NCBI RefSeq assembly: GCF_004358165.1
Contig: NZ_SMTG01000002.1
Span: 1,612,001 to 1,676,000 of the forward strand
Direction of reading: 5' to 3'
Source: Luteimonas terrae
Lineage (GTDB): Bacteria > Pseudomonadota > Gammaproteobacteria > Xanthomonadales > Xanthomonadaceae
DNA length: 64,000 nt
Positions 1 through 8,774 of the stretch are shown here, piece by piece (within the stretch, counting starts at the first letter, position 1; each line of letters opens with the position of its first letter). The notes under the pieces were generated by a model. The model was given only the letters and a program-made list of their open reading frames with translations, had not been told where the DNA came from and searched no databases. A program made the position numbers and the translations under genes.

Positions 1-45
1 CATCCGCAACAGTATCGACACGCCCGACACGCCTCGGCTGGCACA

Positions 46-74
46 TTGACTTCGCCGGAACGCGTCACCATACT
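46..74 (+). promoter_or_regulatory. candidate sigma-70 promoter of fadE
   Basis: A TTGACT hexamer at 46-51 and CATACT at 69-74 are separated by 17 bp, matching the spacing of a housekeeping promoter, and lie about 90 bp upstream of the fadE start. This is motif matching by eye only. Nothing else is recognisable in bases 1-160. Confidence 0.35.
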
Positions 75-160
75 CGACCGTACGGACAGCATCGGGACCC
101 GCCCGTGCAGCCGGCCATGCGCCGGCTCCGCCACCTGCCACGCCGATTGCCGGAGTTGAT

Positions 161-2641
161 ATGAGCGTCGCGATTCCCTTCCTCGCCTTCCTGCTGGTGG
201 GCGCCTTCGCCGCCTACCATCGCCTGCGCCTCGCCTACTGGGCGGCGATCACCGTCACCGTGCTGCTGGCCTGCTGGCTGCTGGGCGCCAATGCGACCGC
301 GACGATCGTCGCCGCCCTGCTGGTCGCCGCGATCTCGGTGCCGCTGCTGATCGCGCCCGTTCGCAAGGCGCTGGTCACCACGCCGCTGCTGTCGTTCTTC
401 CGCAAGGTGCTGCCGCCGCTGTCGCAGACCGAGCGCATCGCGCTGGAAACCGGCTCGGTCGGGTTCGAGGGCGAACTGTTCACCGGCGATCCCGACTGGC
501 AGAAGCTGCTCGACTATCCCAAGCCGCAGCTCACCGCCGAAGAGCAGGCCTTCCTCGACGGCCCCGTCGAAACGCTGTGCGGCATGATCAACGACTGGGA
601 GATCACCCACGTCCACGCCGACCTGCCGCCGGAGCTGTGGGATTACATCAAGCAGAACAAGTTCTTCGGCATGATCATCCCGAAGGAATACGGCGGTCTG
701 GGGTTCTCGGCGCTGGCGCACCACAAGGTGATCCAGAAGCTGGCATCGGTGTCGAGCGTCGTCAGCTCGACCGTCGGCGTGCCGAATTCGCTCGGCCCGG
801 GTGAACTGCTCAACCACTACGGCACCAAGGAGCAGAAGGACCACTACCTGCCGCGCCTGGCGATCGGCCAGGAAGTGCCGTGCTTCGGTTTGACCGGGCC
901 GTTCGCCGGCTCCGACGCGACGTCCATCCCCGACTACGGCATCGTCTGCAAGGGCGACTGGAACGGCGCGAACGTGCTCGGTGTGCGCCTGACCTTCGAC
1001 AAGCGCTACATCACTTTGGCGCCGGTGGCGACGCTGATCGGTCTGGCCTTCCGCATGTACGACCCCGACGGCCTGATCGGAGACACGCAGGACATCGGCA
1101 TCACGCTGGCGTTGCTGCCGCGCGAGACGCCGGGCGTGGACATCGGCCGTCGCCACTTCCCGCTCAACTCGCCGTTCCAGAACGGCCCGATCCACGGCAA
1201 GGACGTCTTCATTCCGCTGAGCCAGCTGATCGGCGGCGCCGAGATGGCCGGCAAGGGCTGGAACATGCTCAACGAGTGTCTGGCCGTGGGCCGTTCAATC
1301 ACCCTCCCCTCCACTGCCTCGGGCGGTGCGAAGGCCGGTGCGGTGGTGACCGGCGCGTATGCACGCATCCGCAAGCAGTTCGGTCTGTCGGTCGGCCGCT
1401 TCGAGGGCGTCGAGGAAGCCCTCGCGCGCATTGGCGGCAAGGCCTATGCGATCAGCGCGCTGTCGCAGGCGACCGCGGCCGCGGTCGATCGCGGCGACGT
1501 GCCGTCGGTGCCCTCGGCGATCGCCAAGTACCACTGCACCTCGATGAGCCGCGAAGTCATCAGCGACGTCATGGACGTCGTCGGCGGCAAGGGCATCATC
1601 CTCGGCCCGAAGAACTTCGCCGGCCGCAGCTGGCAGGCAGCGCCGATCGCGATCACCGTCGAAGGCGCGAACATCATGACGCGCAGCCTGCTGATCTTCG
1701 GCCAGGGCGCGATCCTCTGCCATCCGTGGGTCATGAAGGAGATGAAGGCGGCGCAGGATCCGGATACCCAGCGTGGTCTCGAGGAATTCGACCGTAACCT
1801 TTTCGGCCACATCGGCTTCGCGATTTCCAATGCGGTGCGCTCGTTCTGGTTCGGCCTGACCGGCGCGAAGATCGGTGCCGCGCCCGGCGACGACTACACC
1901 CGCCGCTACTTCCGCAAGCTCGATCGCTATTCCGCGAATCTCGCATTGATGGCCGACGTGTCGATGCTGACGCTGGGCGGCAAGCTGAAGTTCAAGGAAT
2001 CGCTGTCGGGTCGCCTCGGCGACGTGCTCAGCCATGTCTACATGACCAGCGCGATGCTCAAGCGCTACCACGACGAAGGCGCGCCTCAGGCCGACCAGCC
2101 GCTGCTGGCCTGGGCCTTCCACGACAGCGTGCACAAGATCGAGGTCGCCCTGTCGGCGGCGCTGCGCAACTTCCCGATCCGTCCGATCGGCTGGCTGATG
2201 TGGGCGCTGATCTTCCCGTGGGGCCGTCGCGCCGAAGCGCCGGGCGATCGTCTGTCGCGTCGCGTCGCCGCCCTGCTGATGGCGCCGAACGAGGCGCGCG
2301 CGCGTCTCGCCCAGGGCGTGTTCCTGACCCCGTGCGAGAACAACCCGGGTGGCCGTATCGACAGCTACCTCGCCAAGGCGATCGCAGCCGAGCCGGTGGA
2401 GCGCAAGTTCCTCAAGGCGCTCAAGGCCAAGGGCATCGAGGCGCTGGACTACGACGCGCAGCTCGACGAGGCCGTGCGCGAAGGCCACATCACGGCCGAA
2501 GAGCGCGCGTTGCTGGTGGAACTGCGCGAGCTCACCCTCGACACGATCACCGTCGACGACTTCGACACCGAGGAACTGCGTTCGGCCGGCTATCGCGCCC
2601 CGGCGCAGGCCGCCGACGACCGGTCGCGCGAAGCGGCCTGA
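161..2641 (+). CDS. fadE: acyl-CoA dehydrogenase FadE
   Basis: This 826-residue protein is the long, membrane-anchored FadE type of acyl-CoA dehydrogenase, close to the roughly 815 residues of the enterobacterial enzyme. It performs the first, FAD-dependent oxidation of fatty acyl-CoA in beta-oxidation. Residues 1-75 hold two or three hydrophobic helices. The central part (about 130-560) is the acyl-CoA dehydrogenase fold, with typical segments such as CFGLTGPFAGSDATS near residue 245. The last 250 residues match the extra C-terminal domain specific to FadE. The ATG at 161 follows a GGAG at 152-155 with good spacing. It stands alone, with a strong hairpin just after its stop. Identification is from recognised sequence and length. 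Confidence 0.95.
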   Translation: MSVAIPFLAFLLVGAFAAYHRLRLAYWAAITVTVLLACWLLGANATATIVAALLVAAISVPLLIAPVRKALVTTPLLSFFRKVLPPLSQTERIALETGSVGFEGELFTGDPDWQKLLDYPKPQLTAEEQAFLDGPVETLCGMINDWEITHVHADLPPELWDYIKQNKFFGMIIPKEYGGLGFSALAHHKVIQKLASVSSVVSSTVGVPNSLGPGELLNHYGTKEQKDHYLPRLAIGQEVPCFGLTGPFAGSDATSIPDYGIVCKGDWNGANVLGVRLTFDKRYITLAPVATLIGLAFRMYDPDGLIGDTQDIGITLALLPRETPGVDIGRRHFPLNSPFQNGPIHGKDVFIPLSQLIGGAEMAGKGWNMLNECLAVGRSITLPSTASGGAKAGAVVTGAYARIRKQFGLSVGRFEGVEEALARIGGKAYAISALSQATAAAVDRGDVPSVPSAIAKYHCTSMSREVISDVMDVVGGKGIILGPKNFAGRSWQAAPIAITVEGANIMTRSLLIFGQGAILCHPWVMKEMKAAQDPDTQRGLEEFDRNLFGHIGFAISNAVRSFWFGLTGAKIGAAPGDDYTRRYFRKLDRYSANLALMADVSMLTLGGKLKFKESLSGRLGDVLSHVYMTSAMLKRYHDEGAPQADQPLLAWAFHDSVHKIEVALSAALRNFPIRPIGWLMWALIFPWGRRAEAPGDRLSRRVAALLMAPNEARARLAQGVFLTPCENNPGGRIDSYLAKAIAAEPVERKFLKALKAKGIEALDYDAQLDEAVREGHITAEERALLVELRELTLDTITVDDFDTEELRSAGYRAPAQAADDRSREAA

Positions 2642-2661
2642 TCTTGGACCGCGGATGATCT

Positions 2662-2692
2662 CGACGACGGCGGGCCAGTCCCGCCGTCGTCG
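2662..2692 (+). terminator. strong hairpin after fadE, no U-tract
   Basis: Bases 2662-2674 and 2680-2692 form a perfect 13-bp GC-rich stem (CGACGACGGCGGG arm) with a 5-base loop, starting 20 bp after the fadE stop. No run of T follows, so it is either a Rho-type or processing hairpin or a weak intrinsic terminator between fadE and the DUF4442 gene. Confidence 0.45.
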
Positions 2693-2734
2693 CATCCGGC
2701 TATTGCGCACGCATTCCGATCCGCGGAGATCGAC

Positions 2735-3217
2735 ATGACCGCACCATTGCTCAAGCTTCGCGACAAGCTCGTCCGCTGGCCCGGTGGTGCCTGGCTGTTC
2801 GGATTCCTCGTCTGCCGCAAGGCGCCCTACTTCGCCAGCATCGCGCCGCGCATCACCGTGCTGCGCGTCGGCCATGGCGAAGCGACGATGCGCCACCGCC
2901 GCGCGGTGACCAACCACATCGGCACGGTGCACGCGATCGCGCTGTGCAATCTGGCCGAACTGATCGGCGGACTGACCACCGAGGTCAGCATTCCCGCATC
3001 GATGCGCTGGATTCCGAAAGGCATGACGGTCGAATACCTCAGGAAGGCGACCGGGACGATGCATGCGACTGCGACGCCCGCCTTCGCACCGCACACCGCG
3101 GACGCCGGCTATGCATTGCCGATGCAGATCGTCGTCCGCGACACCGCCGGCGATACGGTGTTCCGCGCGGAGATCGCGATGTGGGTGTCGCCGCGCACAC
3201 CGGCACGCGGCGGGTGA
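2735..3217 (+). CDS. DUF4442 hotdog-fold thioesterase-like protein
   Basis: This 160-residue protein resembles the DUF4442 family, small proteins with the hotdog fold used by acyl-CoA thioesterases. The segment around residues 60-80 (NHIGTVHAIALCNLAEL) corresponds to the region where these enzymes place the central helix and substrate pocket. The ATG at 2735 follows GGAG. Its position directly downstream of fadE fits a role in acyl-CoA turnover, but substrate and activity cannot be read from the sequence. Confidence 0.75.
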   Translation: MTAPLLKLRDKLVRWPGGAWLFGFLVCRKAPYFASIAPRITVLRVGHGEATMRHRRAVTNHIGTVHAIALCNLAELIGGLTTEVSIPASMRWIPKGMTVEYLRKATGTMHATATPAFAPHTADAGYALPMQIVVRDTAGDTVFRAEIAMWVSPRTPARGG

Positions 3218-3221
3218 CGCC

Positions 3222-3606
3222 GTGGGCACGGTCGACGGGCTGATCTTCGCCTGCGGCATCCACAGCGCCGGGTTCGCGCTGTTCCATCTCGGCTTCTGGC
3301 GCCTGTTCGACTGGCCACGCACACTGCGGAGCACGACGCGTCCGAACCGCGCGATCCTGCAGATCGCCAATGCACAACTGGTCTGGGTATTCAGCGGCAT
3401 CGCACTGCTGTGCTTCGCGATGCCCGATGCACTCGCGGCTTCCGCTCGGACGTGCGGTGCTCGGCGGCATGGCCGCGTTCTGGTGGCTGCGGCTGGGACT
3501 GCAGTTCGTCTGGCTGCGGGTGCATCACCCGCTGGTGCATGGACTCAGTGTGGCATTCGCGGTGGGCGCGGTGATGTTCACCGTCGCGGCCCTGGGTCGT
3601 CCGTAA
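3222..3606 (+). pseudogene. small membrane protein interrupted by a frameshift
   Basis: A GTG at 3222, five bases after the preceding stop, opens a reading frame coding for a hydrophobic protein (starts MGTVDGLIFACGIHSAGFAL) with about two membrane helices up to residue 72. Around 3430-3445 this frame turns into arginine/alanine-rich non-protein sequence. The +1 frame, in contrast, continues with convincing membrane protein: GRAVLGGMAAFWWLRLGLQF and onward to a TAA at 3604-3606. Joining the two gives a protein of about 127 residues with four helices. One extra base or two missing bases near 3435 explain the break. It may be a genuine mutation or a sequencing error. Function unknown. Confidence 0.6.
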
Positions 3607-3617
3607 GCGCCGCGTGA

Positions 3618-4751
3618 TCAGGAACTCCGCGCGTGCCAGGCCGCGAGCACGGCGGCTTCGCGCTCGGGCGATAGACCCGACTTCGGCGCGGCGCGTCTCT
3701 CGGCGGGCTGCGCGCGCCACCAGGTCAGCGTGTCGCGCACCGTGTCGTCGATCGGGCGATGCGTCAGCCCGGCCGCGACTGCCCGGTCGACACGCGTCCT
3801 GCCGAAGCCCGCGTACTCGCCGACCGGCGCGATCCACACCGGCATGTCCGACCACGCCTTGACGTCCTGCGTCTCGAGGAAATCCGCCGGCAGCCATGTG
3901 AGCCGTGCGTCGGGCGCGCCACCGGCCGCCTTCGCCTGCCGCACGCAGCTGTCGAGCAGGCCGCCCATCGTCAGCGTGCCCGGCGCGGCATCGGCATTGA
4001 ATACGCCGGTCGTGTCCTGTTCGATCAGGTGCAGCAGGAAGGCGGCGAGGTCGCGCACGTCGATGCACTGCGTCGGGTCCTGCGGCGTGCCCGGCGCGGC
4101 GATCTCGCCGCCGCGATCCACGCGCGCCGGCCACCAGGTGAAGCGGTCGGTGGGATCGCCCGGACCGACGATCAGCCCCGGCCGCACCACCGAGGTCTTG
4201 CCGGGCAGCGCGTCCTGCGCGGCGCGCTCGCAGGCGGCCTTGAGCCCGCCGTAGGTTTCGCCGGTGATCGTGCGGGTTTCCGGATCGGTCAGCGTCGCCA
4301 GCGGGCTGTCCTCGTCATTGGCGATGTCGTTGCGGGCGTAGACCGAGATCGACGAGATGATCTGGTAGTGGCCGACGCGCCCGGCCAGCAGCCCGGCGCT
4401 ACGCGCGACGTCGCCGGGAAAGTACGCCGAGGTGTCGAGCACGGCATCCCAGCGCCGGTCGCCTTCGAGGGCGGCCAGATCGTCCTTGCGATCGCCGCGC
4501 AACTGTTCGATGCCGGCGAGCGGCGTGCCGTCGAAACGCGTCGGATTGCTGCGGCCGCGGTTGAACAGGGTCAGCGTGTGACCACGCGCGTGCGCGCGTT
4601 CGACGAAGTGCGGGCCGAGGAAGCCTGTGCCGCCGAGCACCAGCAGCTTCAGCGGCCGCGCGGGGCGGTCGGCGGCGAACACAGATGCCGGCAATGCCGC
4701 GAGCGCCGCGGCGGTCAGGCTGTGGGAGAGGAACTCACGACGGCTTGCCAT
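3618..4751 (-). CDS. Tat-exported NAD-dependent epimerase/dehydratase-like protein
   Basis: This 377-residue protein is an extended short-chain dehydrogenase/reductase of the epimerase type. It starts with a twin-arginine signal (SRREFL at residues 3-8, hydrophobic stretch, Ala-X-Ala-like cleavage near residue 27), which implies export already folded with cofactor. The Rossmann dinucleotide motif GGTGFLG lies at about residues 40-46. A YGGLKAACE segment near residue 167 supplies the catalytic-type Tyr-X3-Lys. Its start overlaps the end of the upstream permease gene by 17 bp, so the two are probably cotranscribed. The substrate is unknown; some family members act on sugar nucleotides. Confidence 0.8.
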   Translation of the reverse strand: MASRREFLSHSLTAAALAALPASVFAADRPARPLKLLVLGGTGFLGPHFVERAHARGHTLTLFNRGRSNPTRFDGTPLAGIEQLRGDRKDDLAALEGDRRWDAVLDTSAYFPGDVARSAGLLAGRVGHYQIISSISVYARNDIANDEDSPLATLTDPETRTITGETYGGLKAACERAAQDALPGKTSVVRPGLIVGPGDPTDRFTWWPARVDRGGEIAAPGTPQDPTQCIDVRDLAAFLLHLIEQDTTGVFNADAAPGTLTMGGLLDSCVRQAKAAGGAPDARLTWLPADFLETQDVKAWSDMPVWIAPVGEYAGFGRTRVDRAVAAGLTHRPIDDTVRDTLTWWRAQPAERRAAPKSGLSPEREAAVLAAWHARSS

Positions 4752-6102
4752 GGGCGTGCTCCGGGGACCGGCCCGTTGCCGGCTGTTCCGGAAGCCTGCG
4801 CTCGGCGCGGATCACCCGCCATGCGCCGAAGGTCATGCCCAGCGCGATGCCGATGCCGGCGACGAACACCACCTGCGAGCCCAGCGTCGCCAGCGCCTTG
4901 TGCACCCAGACGAAGGTCAAGTCGCCACCGCGGTAGACGGCCGTGTCGATGACCGCCTTGGCCTTGTAGCGCGACTCGCGGTCCACGCGGGTGTAGAGCG
5001 TCTCGCGCGCGGGCTTGGCCAGCGAGAACTCGCTCGAGCGCGTCATCACCTGCACCACCGCGATCAGCAGCGGATACGGCGATGCCGACAGCAGCGAGAA
5101 GCCGATCAGGATCGCCACCGCCGGCAACAGCAGCAGCGGCGCGACGCCGTAGCGCCGCAGCAGCCAGCGCGTCAGCAGCAGCTGCACGAGGATGGTCAGA
5201 CCGGCGACCGCCCAGTCGATCATCGAGTAGTAGCGCGTCGCGGCTTCGGCGGTGGGATACAGCCGCCGCACGATCGCGGCCTGTTCGTTGTAGAGCAGCG
5301 TGCCGACGCCGACACCGAAGAACATCAGCATCGCCAGACCGCGCAGCAGCGGATCGGCGGCGATGAGCTTGAGCCCCGCCCAGATCGAACCACCGATTGC
5401 CTGCTCGCCGCGCTCACCGCGCACGGCCTCGTTGCGGCGCGCCCAACCGCGCAGCTTGAGGATGCACAGCAGGCACACGCCGAGAAACCCGATCGAGACC
5501 AGAGTCAGGTCGGCCACGCCGATCCGCTGCACGAGCGTCGTCGTGATCAGCGGCCCGACGAATGCACCGATCGTGCCGCCGGCGCCGATGTAGCCGTAGT
5601 AGCGCTTGGCGTGTGCGTTGTCGAACACATCGGCCATGAAGCTCCAGAACACCGTGACCGCGAACAGGTTGAACACCGCGATCCAGATGAAGAACAGCGC
5701 GCCGCGCCCCGACAGATCGCTGTCGAAAGCCCAGCGGAAACCGAGCAGGCAGACAATGAAGACCAGATACACCACCGGCAGGAACACGCGTCGGGGATAG
5801 CGCGACACCAGCGCGCCGTACAGCGGCTGCAGCAGCAGCATCACCACGAAGGTGCCGGTGAACAGCGCCTGCAGCGTGAAGTCGCCCAGCGCGATGCCGC
5901 GCGCCGCGGCCCAGTCGAGCAGGAAGGCGGGAAACACAGTCGAAGCATCGGACGAAGCGCCCATCGCATCGCGCACCGGGCGCAGCACGTAGTAGCCGCA
6001 CAGCAGGCAGAAGAAGTACAGCAGCGCCCACCACAGCGGCGGCGACTCCGCCAGCGCGGCGCGCAGCCGCGGGCGTGGGGGCGGCATGGCGGGGGGACGC
6101 AT
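4735..6102 (-). CDS. MFS/TLC-like permease related to nucleotide exchange transporters
   Basis: This 455-residue integral membrane protein has about 12 predicted hydrophobic helices. Its opening section (helix 1, then GYYVLRPVRDAMG at about residues 41-53) is the hallmark of proteins annotated as NTP/NDP exchange or MFS transporters related to the TLC ATP/ADP translocases. The family was defined in plastids and obligate intracellular bacteria, but distant homologues occur in free-living Xanthomonadaceae, where the substrate is not established. The ORF opens at 6102; the ATG at residue 6 is an alternative start. It precedes and overlaps the epimerase gene. Confidence 0.65.
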   Translation of the reverse strand: MRPPAMPPPRPRLRAALAESPPLWWALLYFFCLLCGYYVLRPVRDAMGASSDASTVFPAFLLDWAAARGIALGDFTLQALFTGTFVVMLLLQPLYGALVSRYPRRVFLPVVYLVFIVCLLGFRWAFDSDLSGRGALFFIWIAVFNLFAVTVFWSFMADVFDNAHAKRYYGYIGAGGTIGAFVGPLITTTLVQRIGVADLTLVSIGFLGVCLLCILKLRGWARRNEAVRGERGEQAIGGSIWAGLKLIAADPLLRGLAMLMFFGVGVGTLLYNEQAAIVRRLYPTAEAATRYYSMIDWAVAGLTILVQLLLTRWLLRRYGVAPLLLLPAVAILIGFSLLSASPYPLLIAVVQVMTRSSEFSLAKPARETLYTRVDRESRYKAKAVIDTAVYRGGDLTFVWVHKALATLGSQVVFVAGIGIALGMTFGAWRVIRAERRLPEQPATGRSPEHAHGKPS

Positions 6103-6183
6103 GGCGGGCTCCGGACGGACCGCGGCACGTTAACGCAACGCCGTGACCGCCACCAGCGCAGCGCCGGCACGGAGCGGTGCGCG

Positions 6184-6195
6184 GAGCATATGCTC
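6184..6195. promoter_or_regulatory. 12-bp perfect palindrome between divergent genes
   Basis: GAGCATATGCTC is a perfect palindrome placed between the divergent permease gene (start 6102) and the GMC oxidoreductase gene (start 6221). It could be an operator, but there is only one copy and no regulator gene beside it. Confidence 0.3.
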
Positions 6196-6220
6196 TAGCC
6201 CCCTTGCCTACCGTGCCGCG

Positions 6221-7825
6221 ATGCCTCGACGCCCTGCTCCCGTCTACGACTACGTCATCGTCGGCGCCGGCTCTGCCGGTTGCGTGCTCGCGCACCGGCT
6301 CAGTGCCGATCCCGACGTCCGCGTGCTGCTGCTCGAAGCCGGCCCCAACGACACGCATCCCTTCATCCACATGCCCGCGGGTCTGGCCAAGCTGGTCAAC
6401 CGCAAGGGCGTGAACTGGGATTACGACACCGCGCCCGAGCCGCAGCTCGACAACCGTGCCCTGTGGTGGCCGCGCGGCAAGGTGCTGGGCGGCTCGAGTT
6501 CCATCAACGCCATGTGCTACACGCGCGGCGTGCCCGGCGACTACGACGACTGGGCCACGCAGGGCGCGGACGGATGGGCCTGGGAGGACGTCCTGCCGTG
6601 GTTCCGCCATGCCGAAGGCAATACGCGCGGCGGCGATGCGCTGCACGGCGGCGAGGGTCCGCTGACGGTGTCCGACCTGCGCTACGTCAATTCCCTGTCG
6701 CGCAGATTCATCGAGGCGGCGCAGCAGGCCGGCCTGCCGGCCAACGACGACTTCAACGGCCCCGCGCAGCAGGGCGTGGGCTTGTACCAGGTCACGCAGC
6801 GCGACGGAGCGCGGTGTTCGGCAGCCACGGCCTATCTCGACCGCGCCACGCGCGCACGCCCCAACCTGACGATCCAGACCGGCGCGCTCGCCAGCCGCGT
6901 GACCTTCGAGCACGGTCGCGCCACCGGCGTGGTGTACGCGACCGCGCGCGGCGCCTTCCATCAGCCCGCGACGCGAGAGGTGCTGCTGTGCGGCGGCGCG
7001 ATCAACTCGCCGCAGCTGCTGATGCTCTCGGGCATCGGCCCGGCGATGGATCTGCGCCGGCAGGGACTGTCGGTCGTCCACGATGCGCCGGGCGTCGGCG
7101 CCAACCTGCAGGACCATCTCGACATCTGCACGCTGTTCCACTGCACGCAGCGCATCAGCTACGACCGCGCCAGCGACGTCGCGATCGCTTGGGACTACTT
7201 CGTGCGCGGCCGCCAGGGGCCGGGCACCAGCAACATCGCCGAGTCCGGCGGCTTCTGGCGTTCGCCGCTGGCGCCCGACGACCGCCCCGACATCCAGTTC
7301 CATTTCGTGCCGGCGATGCTCGACGACCATGGCCGCAACCGCCTGCCCGGCGACGGCTACACGCTGCACGCCTGTTTCCTGCGCCCGCGCAGCCGCGGCC
7401 GCGTCACGCTGGCGAGCAACCGCATCAGCGACAAGGCGCGCATCGAGGCGAACTACCTCGGCGATGCCGATGGTTTCGACCTGAAGATGATGGTCGAATG
7501 CGCGAAGATCTCGCGCACGATCCTCGCGCAGTCCGCCTTCGACGACGTGCGCGGCGCGCCGATCTTCCCGGCACGCGACGATCTCACCGATGCGCAGCTT
7601 GCGGACTTCGTCCGCGCGAAGGCCGAGTCGGTCTATCACCCGGTCGGCACCTGCCGCATGGGCAGCGACGAGGACGCCGTGGTCGATCCGCAGTTGCGGG
7701 TGCGCGGCGTCGACGGCCTGCGCGTGGTCGATGCGTCGGTCATGCCGACCCTGCCGGGCGGCAATACCAATGCGCCGACGATCATGATCGCCGAGCGTGC
7801 CGCGGCGCTGATCCGCGGCGACTAG
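6221..7825 (+). CDS. GMC-family FAD oxidoreductase (choline/alcohol dehydrogenase-like)
   Basis: This 534-residue flavoenzyme belongs to the glucose-methanol-choline oxidoreductases. It opens with the FAD-binding GAGSAGCVLAHRL (residues 13-25), carries the family signature GGSSSINAM near residue 90 and the second signature GAINSPQLLMLSGIGP near residue 258. It ends with HPVGTCRMG and NTNAPTIMIAERAA, which contain the conserved His and Asn of the active site. The ATG at 6221 is preferred over upstream in-frame codons because the FAD motif must lie near the N-terminus. Choline dehydrogenase is the usual database label, but there is no betaine aldehyde dehydrogenase gene nearby, so the alcohol substrate is open. 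Confidence 0.88.
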   Translation: MPRRPAPVYDYVIVGAGSAGCVLAHRLSADPDVRVLLLEAGPNDTHPFIHMPAGLAKLVNRKGVNWDYDTAPEPQLDNRALWWPRGKVLGGSSSINAMCYTRGVPGDYDDWATQGADGWAWEDVLPWFRHAEGNTRGGDALHGGEGPLTVSDLRYVNSLSRRFIEAAQQAGLPANDDFNGPAQQGVGLYQVTQRDGARCSAATAYLDRATRARPNLTIQTGALASRVTFEHGRATGVVYATARGAFHQPATREVLLCGGAINSPQLLMLSGIGPAMDLRRQGLSVVHDAPGVGANLQDHLDICTLFHCTQRISYDRASDVAIAWDYFVRGRQGPGTSNIAESGGFWRSPLAPDDRPDIQFHFVPAMLDDHGRNRLPGDGYTLHACFLRPRSRGRVTLASNRISDKARIEANYLGDADGFDLKMMVECAKISRTILAQSAFDDVRGAPIFPARDDLTDAQLADFVRAKAESVYHPVGTCRMGSDEDAVVDPQLRVRGVDGLRVVDASVMPTLPGGNTNAPTIMIAERAAALIRGD

Positions 7826-8709
7826 GCGGCGCGAGCGCCCGCGCGGGTCACCATCCACACGCCTGCGGCCGCCAGCGCGAATCCGGCGAGCTTCAATGGC
7901 GTCAGGTGCTCGCCCAGTGTCCATGTGCCGAACAGCGCGGTCACCGGCGGCATCAGGAAGAACAATGCGGCCACCTGCGTCGCCGCGCCGCGGCGGATCA
8001 GCAGGAACAGCAGCGCGAAGCCGCCGATCGAATTGACCACCACCGTCCACAGCATCGGCAGGTAGAAATCAGCCGCGTTCGTGAAGCGGAAGCCCTCCAG
8101 CCACAACGCACCCGGCAACAGCATCGCGGTCGCGGCGAGATTCTGCACCGCCAGTCCGGTGGGCAGGTCGACATCGGACGCGTGACGTTTCTGATACACC
8201 GTGCCGAACGCGATACCCGCCAGGCCAGCGAGCAGCGCCAGCCATGCGGGCCATGCGGTCGCGCCGTCGATACGGTCGGCGACGACCAGCGCCACGCCTG
8301 CGATGCCCACCAGCAGGCCTGCCCATTGCGTCGCGCGCAGTCGCTCCGCGCCCGACCATACCGCCAGCAGCGCCACTGCGAGCGGCATCGTGCCGATCAC
8401 CAGTGCGGCGACGCCCGCGCTCGCGCCCCAGGACAGCGCGAGATACACGCCGCCGAACTGCAGGGCCAGCATCAGCACGCCGGCCACCGCGCTGTGCGCA
8501 ATCGCCCGGCGCGTGCCCCAGGGCGCGCGCGTCAGCAGCGCGAACGCACCGAAGCAGACACCGGCCAGGCCGAAGCGCCAGACCAGCGCGGTCAAGGGCG
8601 CGGCATGCGCGACCACCAGCTTGCCGGCGATGTAGCCGGTGCACCACAGCAATACGAAGGCACCGCCAAGCGCGGTGTGCGAGGTCGACGGAAACCGGGG
8701 AGCGGACAT
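7822..8709 (-). CDS. EamA/DMT-family transporter
   Basis: This 295-residue protein has ten hydrophobic helices in two EamA repeats, the layout of drug/metabolite exporters such as RhtA and YdcZ-like amino-acid or metabolite exporters. The start at 8709 puts the first helix (ALGGAFVLLWCTGYIAGK) close to the N-terminus. ATGs at 8736 and 8763 are in frame, and the latter has a weak AAGG upstream. The stop interlocks with that of the convergent GMC gene: both use the CTAG at 7822-7825. It follows the M48 peptidase gene on the same strand. Substrate unknown. Confidence 0.8.
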   Translation of the reverse strand: MSAPRFPSTSHTALGGAFVLLWCTGYIAGKLVVAHAAPLTALVWRFGLAGVCFGAFALLTRAPWGTRRAIAHSAVAGVLMLALQFGGVYLALSWGASAGVAALVIGTMPLAVALLAVWSGAERLRATQWAGLLVGIAGVALVVADRIDGATAWPAWLALLAGLAGIAFGTVYQKRHASDVDLPTGLAVQNLAATAMLLPGALWLEGFRFTNAADFYLPMLWTVVVNSIGGFALLFLLIRRGAATQVAALFFLMPPVTALFGTWTLGEHLTPLKLAGFALAAAGVWMVTRAGARAA

Positions 8710-8774
8710 GGGCAGACCGGCCGGGCGTTGCCGCATCGTCGCGCCGATCGCGCCGCGCGTCATTGCGACCTTGG

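Noticed and set aside
65..1195. Long open frame opposite fadE
   Set aside because: It is Arg/Gln/Asp-rich antisense sequence produced by GC-rich codons of fadE and has no protein family character.
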